From contig JAEUVZ010000019.1 in the NCBI GenBank assembly GCA_016786665.1, positions 1 to 64,000 on the forward strand: 64,000 nucleotides of DNA. Reading direction: 5' to 3'. The notes under the pieces are model-generated. The model had not been told where the DNA came from. It saw only the letters and a list, made by a program, of their open reading frames with translations, and did not search any database. Positions within the stretch are counted from its first letter, which is position 1. Every line of letters begins with the position of its first letter. The position numbers were made by a program, and so were the translations under genes. Below, piece after piece: positions 43,143-51,218 of the stretch. The DNA comes from Flavipsychrobacter sp. GTDB taxonomy: Bacteria; Bacteroidota; Bacteroidia; Chitinophagales; Chitinophagaceae.

Positions 43143-43443
43143 TGGTAAATGGAGTTTTCAGGAGTTTTGGTTTTGTGGCGTGGGTGGTAGTGCGCCGGGT
43201 TCTCTGATGGCATTGCTGTTACAAAATTACGGATATGGGTGGAGTTGGGGCAAATAACATATCCACAAGGGCGGTGCCCTTATCGCCTGATAGGGGGGGA
43301 CGCATAAGGCGTGGGCGAGGGGGCGTCATTGATAGCGGTAATTTTGTGCGGGAGTATGGGATGCCGTGCCGAGCATCGCTAACGGCCGGTGACGTATGAT
43401 TAGTGAATTATTGTTGTATTTTTATTTAATATAACAGATAACT
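43143..43443. other. Intergenic region before the large T9SS gene
   Basis: It contains the first copy of the 33-bp repeat (43273-43305) and no ORF. The last 60 bp before the ATG at 43444 are AT-rich and include TATTTTTA, one base from the -7 consensus. Confidence 0.4.
43273..43305. repeat. 33-bp direct repeat, left copy
   Basis: The unit begins GGTGCCCTTATCGCCTGATA and ends GGACGCAT. It contains a hairpin (CCCTTATC with GATAGGGG, loop GCCT). The identical right copy is at 45773-45805, 2500 bp away. Confidence 0.75.
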
Positions 43444-45732
43444 ATGAAAACACTCCTCACTTTTCTATCGGTTCTTTCCTCTGTAGTTGCTTTGGGAAGC
43501 CAGAACTCATTACTCTTTATAGAAAACATTGGCCAGGTAACCGACCAGTATTATCAACACCGTCCTGATATTGATTTTATGATACGAGGAGGCGGAATTA
43601 ATGTGTTTGTCGGCGATGGGCAAATCCACTACCAGTTCATGAGTTTCGAAAGGGAAACAAACGTGGACAGGCATGAACTAAAAAAAACGCCGGTAAAGAC
43701 ACACCGCATAGACGTGGAACTATTGGGTGCTAATAGAAATAGCCCCATGATCCGTGAGCAAAAAAATCAATACTACGAACAGTATTACACCCCGCAGTTT
43801 GGCAATGAGGGCGGCCTTGCTCAGAGCTATGAGCAAATCACCTACACCAACATTTATCCCAATATAGATTGGGTGTTGTATATAAAAGACGGGAAGCTGG
43901 AGTATGAATTTGTGGTGAAGGAAGGCGGTAATGTAAAAGACATAAAGTTGAAATATGCCGGTGCCACACACCTGGAAATTGCCGGTGATGGCAGCCTGTT
44001 GGTAACCAGTTCACTGGGGGCTATTACCGAGCAGGAGCCCTATTCTTATACTGCCCATGGACCCATCGCTTCCGCCTACCAATTGACGGATGATATCCTC
44101 ACCTTTAATGTGGGGGCTTATGTAGGCAGGCTAGTAATAGACCCCACAGTTGAATGGACTTATGGGTGTTGTGGAAATGGGTATGATGCTACAGGCGGGG
44201 TAACAGTTGACCAGCAAGGGAACGTTTATATTACTGGTGGTACCGAGGGAGGAAATGTGGCTACAACAGGGGCTTTTCAGAGTACGGTTGCTGGAATGGA
44301 AGACGGATATGTAATAAAATTAAACAGTTCCGGCGCTAAACAATGGGGGACATATTTCGGCGGCACTGAACCTGATCACCCGTTGGCAATCAAGTATGAT
44401 AATATAGGCGCTGTTTACATTTATGGAACTACGATAAGCCCAAGTGGGCTAGCCTCCTCTGGTGCACACCAAACAACGTATTCAGGCCCTGGCTTAAATG
44501 ACAAAGGTATTTTTCTTGCAAAATTTAACTTAGCCGGTTCTCGCCAATGGAGTACCTACTATGGTAATGGCTATATGGACTGGGGCACTATTGCTTGTGA
44601 CTTATCGGGGAACGTATATGTTTGTGGTGCCACAAGCGACCAGGCAAATATTGCTACAGTAGGTACGCACCAACCAATAATGTCAGGAGCATCTGATGGC
44701 TTTTTTGTTATGTTCAACGGCAATGGTGTTAGACAATGGGGAACATATTACGGAGGAAGCGAGGCTGAAGCAGTTAGAGGGATAACTGTTGATAACAATG
44801 GCGATATTTATATTTCTGGATTTACCCTTAGTCATGACAACATTGCTACCTCTGGAATGTTCCAAACCAGCTTCTCAACCCCAGATGCGGGCATGCTGGC
44901 TAAGTTCAACAGTAACGGAATTAGGCAGTGGGGGACTTACTATTGTAGGAGTAGTATAAATAGTATTGCTTGTGATAATTTAGGAACTATTTACATTGCA
45001 GGAACTACCGCCGATATTAATAATATAGCCACAAATGGAGCTTACCAGGCAACGTATGCCGGGGGATTGTATTATGGGGATGTTTTCATAGCACAGTTTG
45101 ATGGAAATGGTAACCGTAATTGGGGTACTTATCTGGGCGGAAATGATGATGAATACCTGGAAAATATTGTTGCCTCACCTGATGGCTCGGTGTATATAAT
45201 GGGGTATTCAAAAAGCACCTCCGGGGTAGCTACTTCCAATGCGTATAAGTCCACCTACCAGGGTGGCACACATGATGGGTTGTTTGCCAAGTTTACGGCC
45301 AACGGCACATGCCTGTGGAGCAGTTACTATGGCACGAATAATACAGATGCCTGTTATGATATTGCCCCGGACGGCTCCAATACCTTTTATATGTGTGGGA
45401 TGGACCCCGTGTTACCCTATAGTGACGGGTTCCTGGTAAAATTTAGCGATAATAGTACCGGTATTGCTCCTGTTCCCAGTAATATGAATACCATGACACT
45501 CTACCCTAACCCGGGCAACGGCAAATTTTCACTAAGTTCTGCTAAGTGGACAGGAAATGACAAGCTGCGGCTGGCTGTCACCGATATGCTAGGCCATGTG
45601 ATATACGAAACTGATTATGCGCAGCAGCAGAAAATAGAAGTGGATATTTCCTCCTCGTTAGCACCAGGCTTTTACACAGCGCAGGTAGCGGTATCCGGCA
45701 CGATATACATAGCTTCGTTTGTGGTTAGGTGA
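43444..45732 (+). CDS. SBBP-repeat T9SS cargo protein
   Basis: A 762-residue secreted protein. A signal peptide (about 1-19) is followed by an N-terminal domain of the DUF7948 type (NSLLFIENIGQVTDQYYQHR, about 20-230). Then come about ten SBBP/beta-propeller units (about 235-670), each with QWGTYYGGS or a close variant. The last 75 residues are a type A T9SS sorting domain (TLYPNPGNGKFSLSS, SSLAPGFYTAQVAVSG). It should be exported to the cell surface. The gene is AT-rich and is flanked by the two copies of the 33-bp direct repeat. Confidence 0.88.
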   Translation: MKTLLTFLSVLSSVVALGSQNSLLFIENIGQVTDQYYQHRPDIDFMIRGGGINVFVGDGQIHYQFMSFERETNVDRHELKKTPVKTHRIDVELLGANRNSPMIREQKNQYYEQYYTPQFGNEGGLAQSYEQITYTNIYPNIDWVLYIKDGKLEYEFVVKEGGNVKDIKLKYAGATHLEIAGDGSLLVTSSLGAITEQEPYSYTAHGPIASAYQLTDDILTFNVGAYVGRLVIDPTVEWTYGCCGNGYDATGGVTVDQQGNVYITGGTEGGNVATTGAFQSTVAGMEDGYVIKLNSSGAKQWGTYFGGTEPDHPLAIKYDNIGAVYIYGTTISPSGLASSGAHQTTYSGPGLNDKGIFLAKFNLAGSRQWSTYYGNGYMDWGTIACDLSGNVYVCGATSDQANIATVGTHQPIMSGASDGFFVMFNGNGVRQWGTYYGGSEAEAVRGITVDNNGDIYISGFTLSHDNIATSGMFQTSFSTPDAGMLAKFNSNGIRQWGTYYCRSSINSIACDNLGTIYIAGTTADINNIATNGAYQATYAGGLYYGDVFIAQFDGNGNRNWGTYLGGNDDEYLENIVASPDGSVYIMGYSKSTSGVATSNAYKSTYQGGTHDGLFAKFTANGTCLWSSYYGTNNTDACYDIAPDGSNTFYMCGMDPVLPYSDGFLVKFSDNSTGIAPVPSNMNTMTLYPNPGNGKFSLSSAKWTGNDKLRLAVTDMLGHVIYETDYAQQQKIEVDISSSLAPGFYTAQVAVSGTIYIASFVVR

Positions 45733-45772
45733 CAGTGGTTGGTTACAAACGAGGACGAGTTTGGCATAGGCT

Positions 45773-45805
45773 GGTGCCCTTATCGCCTGATAGGGGGGGA
45801 CGCAT
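45773..45805. repeat. 33-bp direct repeat, right copy
   Basis: Identical in sequence and orientation to 43273-43305, 41 bp after the T9SS gene. The following bases (GAGGCGAGGGGAGGCGG) partly resemble the left flank. Confidence 0.75.
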
Positions 45806-45845
45806 GAGATGAGGCGAGGGGAGGCGGCTGGCGTTTTACACGGTG

Positions 45846-47045
45846 CTATTTTGTTGGCTTTAGCTTTAGCGTGGCGCGTACCGCTTTCTTGTTCACCAGT
45901 TTCAGGTACAGGAAGCCGATTAGTCCCGATAGCAGCGACGCGGCGATGATGGCTACTTTGGCAATCGTCTGCGCCCCGGCATCGGTGAGGGCCAGCGTGG
46001 CCATAAAGATGGATATGGTAAAACCAATGCCTGCTATCATGCCCATGCCCAGTATGTGCCGCCACACGAGTCCCTGCGGCAGCGAGCCGATACGCAGCTT
46101 CACCGCCAGGAAGGTAAGCAGGAAGATACCCAGCGGCTTGCCCACCACGAGCCCCATAAAGATACCGTGGTGCAGGTCGGTAGTGAACACCGCGGCGATA
46201 TCGGCGGGCAAGGGTATGGCGGTATTGGCCAGCGCGAAAATGGGCAGGATGATGAAATTGACGGGGTCGTGCAGGTTATGAATGAGCTGATTGATCTTGC
46301 GCAATGGTATGGTGAACGCCAGCAGCACACCGGCTATGGTGGCATGCACCCCGGAATTGAATATGAAATACCACATGAGCAGGCCCAGCAACCAGAATAC
46401 CACATAGTAGCGCACCTTCAGCAGGTTGAGCGTAACCAGCACCCCGAACATAAGCAAGCCCAGCCCCAGGTATAACCAATTCAGCTCGCCGGCGTAGAAG
46501 ATAGCAATGGCGAGTATACCGCCGAGGTCGTCGATAATGGCCAGCGCGGTAAGAAATATGCGCAGCGACAGGGGGGCTTTCTTGCCCAGGAGCGATAATA
46601 TACCCAGCGAGAAGGCGATGTCAGTGGCCATGGGTATCCCCCAGCCATTGCTGTAAGGCGTGCCCCCGCACCATATGGCATACATCAGTGCCGGCACCAC
46701 CATGCCGCCTATGGCCGCCACTACCGGCAGCATGGCCTTTCGCAGCGTGTTGAGCTCGCCGGTCATCAGCTCCCGCTTTATCTCCATACCCACCATCAGG
46801 AAGAAGACCGCCATCAGTCCATCGTTCACCAGGTGCAGTACGGTATGCGGCAGGTGGAGTCCGCCCCCGCTCAAGGGCAGCTCCAGGTTCCAGAAAGCGA
46901 GATAACCCTCCGCGGCGCCGGAATTGCTGATGATCAGCGAAAGTATAGTGCAACATATAAGCACAATACCCACCGCCCGGCTATCGCGGATGAACTCCAG
47001 AACCGGGGATATGAGGTACCTGCTTACAATCGAACTCTTTGCCAT
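45846..47045 (-). CDS. nhaA: Na+/H+ antiporter NhaA
   Basis: A 399-residue antiporter with about 12 TM helices. The ion-binding Asp pair is visible in ALAIIDDLGGILAIAIFY. PVVAAIGGMVVPALMYA and GWGIPMATDIAFSLG are other conserved segments. It exports Na+ in exchange for protons for pH and salt homeostasis. An open frame continues 54 codons upstream into the neighbouring promoter, but ATG 47045 fits the family and lies just after a -7 element. Confidence 0.95.
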   Translation of the reverse strand: MAKSSIVSRYLISPVLEFIRDSRAVGIVLICCTILSLIISNSGAAEGYLAFWNLELPLSGGGLHLPHTVLHLVNDGLMAVFFLMVGMEIKRELMTGELNTLRKAMLPVVAAIGGMVVPALMYAIWCGGTPYSNGWGIPMATDIAFSLGILSLLGKKAPLSLRIFLTALAIIDDLGGILAIAIFYAGELNWLYLGLGLLMFGVLVTLNLLKVRYYVVFWLLGLLMWYFIFNSGVHATIAGVLLAFTIPLRKINQLIHNLHDPVNFIILPIFALANTAIPLPADIAAVFTTDLHHGIFMGLVVGKPLGIFLLTFLAVKLRIGSLPQGLVWRHILGMGMIAGIGFTISIFMATLALTDAGAQTIAKVAIIAASLLSGLIGFLYLKLVNKKAVRATLKLKPTK

Positions 47046-47051
47046 AAGCTG

Positions 47052-47059
47052 CAAAAATA
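47052..47059 (-). promoter_or_regulatory. -7 element of nhaA
   Basis: On the minus strand TATTTTTG ends 6 nt before the nhaA ATG, predicting a leaderless transcript. Confidence 0.5.
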
Positions 47060-47123
47060 ACAACCTTCGGGTTAACGGGGGAGAAATAACACTGCGGTTA
47101 TATATGGCCGTGTTGTTTCTGCG

Positions 47124-47131
47124 TACCTTTG
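47124..47131 (+). promoter_or_regulatory. -7 element of the split 5'-nucleotidase operon
   Basis: TACCTTTG ends 8 nt before the ATG at 47140. It is divergent from the nhaA element 65 bp away. Confidence 0.5.
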
Positions 47132-47139
47132 CCGCAGCT

Positions 47140-47883
47140 ATGATGTTTGCCCGCCGTTTTCGTTTGCTCGCTTTCGTGCCACTGCTGCTTGCGGCAGCCT
47201 GCGGCACCTCTTACCAGGTAGCTCAGCACTCGTCAGTTATATATAATGTAAAAGACACTTCGCCCGACAGCAGCCTGTACCGGCTGGTGCAGCCCTACAA
47301 AGAAGAGCTGGACAAAAAGATGTCGGAAGTAATAGGCCGGGCAGACACCACCCTTACCAAGAAGCAGCCGGAATGCACCCTGGGCAACTTTATGGCCGAT
47401 GCCCAACTGGCCGCCGCCAGGGAATTGTACCCTGATGTAACCGTGTCGGTCTCCAACTATGGCGGCATCCGCGTCTCTTACCTGCAGGAAGGCCCTGTAA
47501 TGCTCCGCCATATGTATGAGCTTATGCCTTTTGACAATACCCTGGTGATACTGGAGCTACCCGGCACCGTGCTGGTTGAGTTCTGCCAGCATATGGCCTC
47601 GCTGAAAGGGTGGCCGGTAAGCGGGCTCAGCTATACCATAAAAGATAAAAAAGCCGTTAATATAAAAGTGAATGGCCAGGCGGTAAAAGAAGACGCCCTC
47701 TATAAGGTAGCCACCAGTGACTATGTAGCCAATGGTGGCGACAATTGCCATTTTTTAAAAGCCTATAAACCGGTGCTGACCAACATATTTGTGCGGGATG
47801 TGCTGATAGCCTATGTGCGTAACCGTACTGCATCGGGCCAGGCGCTTTCCGCTACACTCGAAAACCGCGTAACCAATGAATAG
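47140..47883 (+). CDS. 5'-nucleotidase C-terminal-domain lipoprotein
   Basis: A 247-residue lipoprotein (signal LLLAAACGTSYQ). The mature part is only the substrate-binding C-terminal domain of UshA-type 5'-nucleotidases: TLGNFMADAQLAAA, VSNYGGIRVSYLQEG, ELMPFDNTLV and ATSDYVANGGDN. The metallophosphatase domain that normally precedes it is in the next gene, overlapping by 8 bp. The two proteins probably work together in nucleotide salvage at the envelope. Confidence 0.87.
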   Translation: MMFARRFRLLAFVPLLLAAACGTSYQVAQHSSVIYNVKDTSPDSSLYRLVQPYKEELDKKMSEVIGRADTTLTKKQPECTLGNFMADAQLAAARELYPDVTVSVSNYGGIRVSYLQEGPVMLRHMYELMPFDNTLVILELPGTVLVEFCQHMASLKGWPVSGLSYTIKDKKAVNIKVNGQAVKEDALYKVATSDYVANGGDNCHFLKAYKPVLTNIFVRDVLIAYVRNRTASGQALSATLENRVTNE

Positions 47884-48808
47884 AAGAGCTTTCCTTAAAA
47901 AAGCCGGTACCGGCGCGGCGCTGGCCATGGCCGGAGGGTTCCCGCTGGAAGCGCTGGCCGCCCCGTCCGTGCAACGGCTCACCATACTGCACACCAACGA
48001 TGTACACAGCCGCCTGGAACCCTTCCCCATGGATGGAGGCAAGTACGAAGGCCAAGGGGGAGTGGCCGCCCGCGCCGCACTGATAAAGCAGATAAGGGCG
48101 GAACAGGAGCATGTGCTTTTGTTTGATGCAGGTGACATCTTCCAGGGTACGCCCTACTTTAACCTCTACAAGGGTGAGCCCGAAATAAAAGCACTGAGCC
48201 TGATGGGCTACGACGCGGTAACTATGGGCAACCACGATTTTGATGCCGGGGTGGAAGGTTTTGCGAAGCAACTACCACACGCGAACTTCCCGGTGCTGAC
48301 GGCCAACTATGATTTTAATCATACCGCGCTGGAAGGTAAAACACTACCTTACACCACGATAAAAAAAGGCGGATTGAAAATAGGTGTTTTCGGGCTGGGG
48401 GTGGAGCTTCGCGGATTGGTTTCGGATAACTGCTTTGGCAACACGAAATACAACGACCCGCTGCCGGTAGCGAAACAAATTTCGGAGCGATTGAAAAAGG
48501 ATGAAAAATGCGATATGGTCATCTGCCTGTCGCACCTGGGTTACGAGTATGAAAACAATAAAGTAAGCGACAAAATAATCGCCGCCGAAACCGAATACAT
48601 TGACCTGGTAATAGGCGGTCATACGCATACGTTCCTGGATGCGCCGACAGTTGTGAAGAACAAGCGTGGCACGGATGTTTTAGTAAACCAGGTGGGCTGG
48701 GCGGGGCTTCGCTTAGGCAGGATAGACTACGAATTCGGGAGCACAAAAACAACTAAAAAACCGAAATCCCAATCTGTAATAGTAGGTAAACAAACAAGGG
48801 GTGGGTAA
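47876..48808 (+). CDS. Tat-exported metallophosphatase (5'-nucleotidase N-terminal domain)
   Basis: A 310-residue calcineurin-like phosphoesterase. The first residues carry a twin-arginine signal (MNRRAFLKKAGTGAALAMAG). Metal ligands are in ILHTNDVHSRLEP, FDAGDIFQG, TMGNHDFDAG and IGGHTHTF. The C-terminal domain of a complete UshA-type enzyme is missing and is supplied by the gene upstream. The Tat signal places this half in the periplasm after folding and metal loading. Confidence 0.9.
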   Translation: MNRRAFLKKAGTGAALAMAGGFPLEALAAPSVQRLTILHTNDVHSRLEPFPMDGGKYEGQGGVAARAALIKQIRAEQEHVLLFDAGDIFQGTPYFNLYKGEPEIKALSLMGYDAVTMGNHDFDAGVEGFAKQLPHANFPVLTANYDFNHTALEGKTLPYTTIKKGGLKIGVFGLGVELRGLVSDNCFGNTKYNDPLPVAKQISERLKKDEKCDMVICLSHLGYEYENNKVSDKIIAAETEYIDLVIGGHTHTFLDAPTVVKNKRGTDVLVNQVGWAGLRLGRIDYEFGSTKTTKKPKSQSVIVGKQTRGG

Positions 48809-49045
48809 TTTTTTTTTTCAACAAAATGTTGGCAATTTCGTTCTCCCGCTGAAGGAAAGCGTTTAGCGGAATACCAATAGTGCTGTTGACTGGTTTTTAG
48901 GGTTTCACGATAGTAAAAAAGAACAACTTTGCAAAGGAATTTTTTCCGGATTTGAGAAAAACAACTCTTCCGAAAAAAAATTGTCGGCGGAATTATTGGA
49001 AAACTAAAAATGGTATTAACTTGAAGAATTGAGTACGGCCAAAAC

Positions 49046-50524
49046 ATGAACCAAAACATAAACGATACAACCAACAATATAACAACTGACACCGAAGCCG
49101 TTTGGAACAAGTGCCTGGGAATTATAAAGGATAATGTGAACTGGAGAACATTCCAGACATGGTTCGAACCAATAACGGCGGTTGCACTCACGGGAAACAT
49201 ACTTACATTACAAGTGCCCAGCCAGTTCTTTTACGAGTGGCTTGAAGAACACTATGTAGAATTACTGGGCAAAACAATAAAGCGCGTTCTTGGAAAGGAA
49301 GGACGCCTGGAGTACCGCATACTTATGGAGAGCAGCACCGCGCAGCGGAACCCCGCCTCCATTAATATGCCCGGAAGCACGCAGCCAAAGGCATCGAAAG
49401 ACAACAACTATGTAGACATGCCACTGAAGTGGGATGATCCGCACAATATTAAAACTCCCTACGCCATACCGGGACTGAAGCGCCTGCAGATAGACCCGCA
49501 GCTAAATGCCAACTACACCTTTGACAACTATGTGGAAGGAGATTGTAACCGTGTAGCCCGTTCTGCGGGATTGCACGTGGCACAGAAGCCGGGCACTACC
49601 TCGTTCAATCCGCTGGTAATATTTGGCGGTGTGGGCTGGGGTAAAACCCACCTGGTGCAGGCAATAGGCAACGAAGTGCGCCGCCAGCACCCCAACAAAT
49701 CGGTACTGTATGTAAGCGCGGAGAAATTTATTAACCAGTTTATTGACCACTCCCGCAACAACGAGATAAACGATTTCATCCACTTCTACCAACTGATAGA
49801 CGTGCTGATACTGGATGACATACATTTATTCGTTTCGGCGGTGAAGACGCAGGATGTATTCTTTGCCATCTTCAACCACCTGCACCAGAGCGGCAAGCAG
49901 ATAATACTTACCAGCGATACCCCACCTAAAGATATGGAAGGCATGCAGGAGCGCCTGCTGAGCCGTTTCCGCTGGGGGCTGAATGCTGATATACAGGCGC
50001 CCGACTTTGAAACCCGCCAGCAGATACTGCAGGTGAAAATGCGCCAGGAAGGCCTGGAGATACCCGAAGAGGTGGTGAAGTATGTGGCCTACAACGTGCA
50101 GAGCAATGTGCGCGAACTGGAAGGCGCACTGATAGCCCTGTTTGCCCAGGCTACGCTGAACAAGAAGGAAATAGATATAGACCTGGCTAAGCGGGTGATG
50201 AAAAACTTCGTGAAGACCGCAGCGCGCGAGCTTACGATAGAGAACATCCAGAAAATGGTATGCGAGTACTTCCATATAGGCTATGATAAGCTGCTGGCAA
50301 AGACCCGCAAGCGCGAAATAGTGCAGGCGCGCCAGATAACCATGTACCTGGCCAAGAAGTTCACCAAAAGCTCGCTGAAGAACATAGGCGAACACTTTGG
50401 GGGCTTTGACCACACTACCGTAATACATAGCTGCCAAACCGTAGAAAACCTGATGGATACCGACGGAGACTACAAAGAGCACCTGCTGGAGCTACAGCAG
50501 AAAGTGCAGCTGGCCAGCATCTAA
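49046..50524 (+). CDS. dnaA: Chromosomal replication initiator DnaA
   Basis: A 492-residue DnaA, which unwinds oriC and starts chromosome replication. N-terminal domain I is followed by a linker. The AAA+ domain has the Walker A motif GGVGWGKTHLVQA and Walker B in IDVLILDDIHLF. The C-terminal DNA-binding domain has FGGFDHTTVIHSC, where many DnaA proteins read GGRDHTTV. The 237-bp region upstream shows no DnaA-box cluster (TTATCCACA or close match), so the origin is probably elsewhere. A terminator follows. Confidence 0.95.
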   Translation: MNQNINDTTNNITTDTEAVWNKCLGIIKDNVNWRTFQTWFEPITAVALTGNILTLQVPSQFFYEWLEEHYVELLGKTIKRVLGKEGRLEYRILMESSTAQRNPASINMPGSTQPKASKDNNYVDMPLKWDDPHNIKTPYAIPGLKRLQIDPQLNANYTFDNYVEGDCNRVARSAGLHVAQKPGTTSFNPLVIFGGVGWGKTHLVQAIGNEVRRQHPNKSVLYVSAEKFINQFIDHSRNNEINDFIHFYQLIDVLILDDIHLFVSAVKTQDVFFAIFNHLHQSGKQIILTSDTPPKDMEGMQERLLSRFRWGLNADIQAPDFETRQQILQVKMRQEGLEIPEEVVKYVAYNVQSNVRELEGALIALFAQATLNKKEIDIDLAKRVMKNFVKTAARELTIENIQKMVCEYFHIGYDKLLAKTRKREIVQARQITMYLAKKFTKSSLKNIGEHFGGFDHTTVIHSCQTVENLMDTDGDYKEHLLELQQKVQLASI

Positions 50525-50541
50525 ACACTTATATTATTAAT

Positions 50542-50572
50542 AAGCCCCCGGTAAAGCCGGGGGCTTTGTTTT
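50542..50572 (+). terminator. Terminator after dnaA
   Basis: AAGCCCCCGG and CCGGGGGCTT form a perfect 10-bp stem with a 5-nt loop, followed by TGTTTTA. Confidence 0.85.
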
Positions 50573-50675
50573 ACCACGCGGCACGTATAGTATGAGTCGC
50601 GAAGCAGGCTCCCGGAAACAGCTACGCCCCGTCACATAAATATTAAAAACATGCTGCCGAATGCAAAAAATCTTT

Positions 50676-50704
50676 TTGTTTTTTCGCCATTAAAACTATC
50701 TTTG
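50676..50704 (+). promoter_or_regulatory. Promoter of the tRNA pair
   Basis: TTG at 50676-50678 and TATCTTTG at 50697-50704 are 18 nt apart, an excellent match to the Bacteroidota promoter. The first tRNA begins 66 nt downstream. Confidence 0.65.
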
Positions 50705-50770
50705 CAGTCCCTCGGAAAAAGGGAAACAGTTCTTAAACACCTTGTAAGCAACGGCTTACATCGTATTATA

Positions 50771-50858
50771 GGTGAGGTGGGAGAGTGGCCGAATCCAATA
50801 GTTTGCTAAACTGTCGTACGCTTAACCGTGTACCGCGGGTTCGAATCCCGCCCTCACC
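50771..50858 (+). tRNA. tRNA-Ser (anticodon GCT)
   Basis: An 88-nt type II tRNA. Acceptor arms GGTGAGG and CCTCACC pair fully. The anticodon loop TTGCTAA gives GCT, reading AGC/AGU serine codons. A long variable arm and the T-loop TTCGAAT are present. The 3' CCA is not encoded in full (GCA follows). It is followed by tRNA-Pro after 73 bp. Confidence 0.95.
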
Positions 50859-50931
50859 GCAGGCCACAAAAAGAAATTGATTCTCATTTTTTGGGAGTCA
50901 ATAGCGAAAGACCGAAAGGTCTTGCAATGTT

Positions 50932-51006
<75 letters not shown>

Positions 51007-51015
51007 GAACACAAA

Positions 51016-51041
51016 AGCTCAGCATATGCTGGGCTTTTTTT
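51016..51041 (+). terminator. Terminator after the tRNA pair
   Basis: AGCTCAGC and GCTGGGCT form an 8-bp stem (one G-T pair) with an ATAT loop, followed by seven T residues (TTTTTTTG). Confidence 0.85.
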
Positions 51042-51162
51042 GTTTTTGGTGGCGGGTGCTTTGTAATGGGTCAAAAGCGAATGCTCTGACCAGTGAAGGT
51101 GACTATACCGTTTACTTCAATGATACGTTGCTGCATGTAGAATGACCGTGGTGGAGCCACAA

Positions 51163-51198
51163 AAAAAGATTCCGCAGGTATTGCTGCGGAATCTTTTT
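51163..51198. terminator. Terminator after the branched-chain E2 gene
   Basis: A 15-bp perfect stem (51163-51177 with 51184-51198) around GATTCCGCAG and CTGCGGAATC, with a 6-nt loop and T-rich ends on both strands. The 120 bp before it hold only a short open frame of uncertain meaning. Confidence 0.8.
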
Positions 51199-51218
51199 AT
51201 TTAAAACGTTATTATTAG

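Noticed and set aside
43273-45805. Insertion sequence or transposon around the T9SS gene
   Set aside because: The repeats are direct, no terminal inverted repeats or transposase are present, and the gene is a surface protein.
46924-47139. N-terminal extension of the nucleotidase lipoprotein, and the matching nhaA extension
   Set aside because: Each extension runs across the opposite promoter; the lipoprotein signal and the NhaA family start place the true ATGs at 47140 and 47045.
51042-51160. Short plus-strand frame ending GDYTVYFNDTLLHVE before the E2 gene
   Set aside because: Only about 29 codons with no ATG at a sensible place; too short to call a gene or a remnant with confidence.
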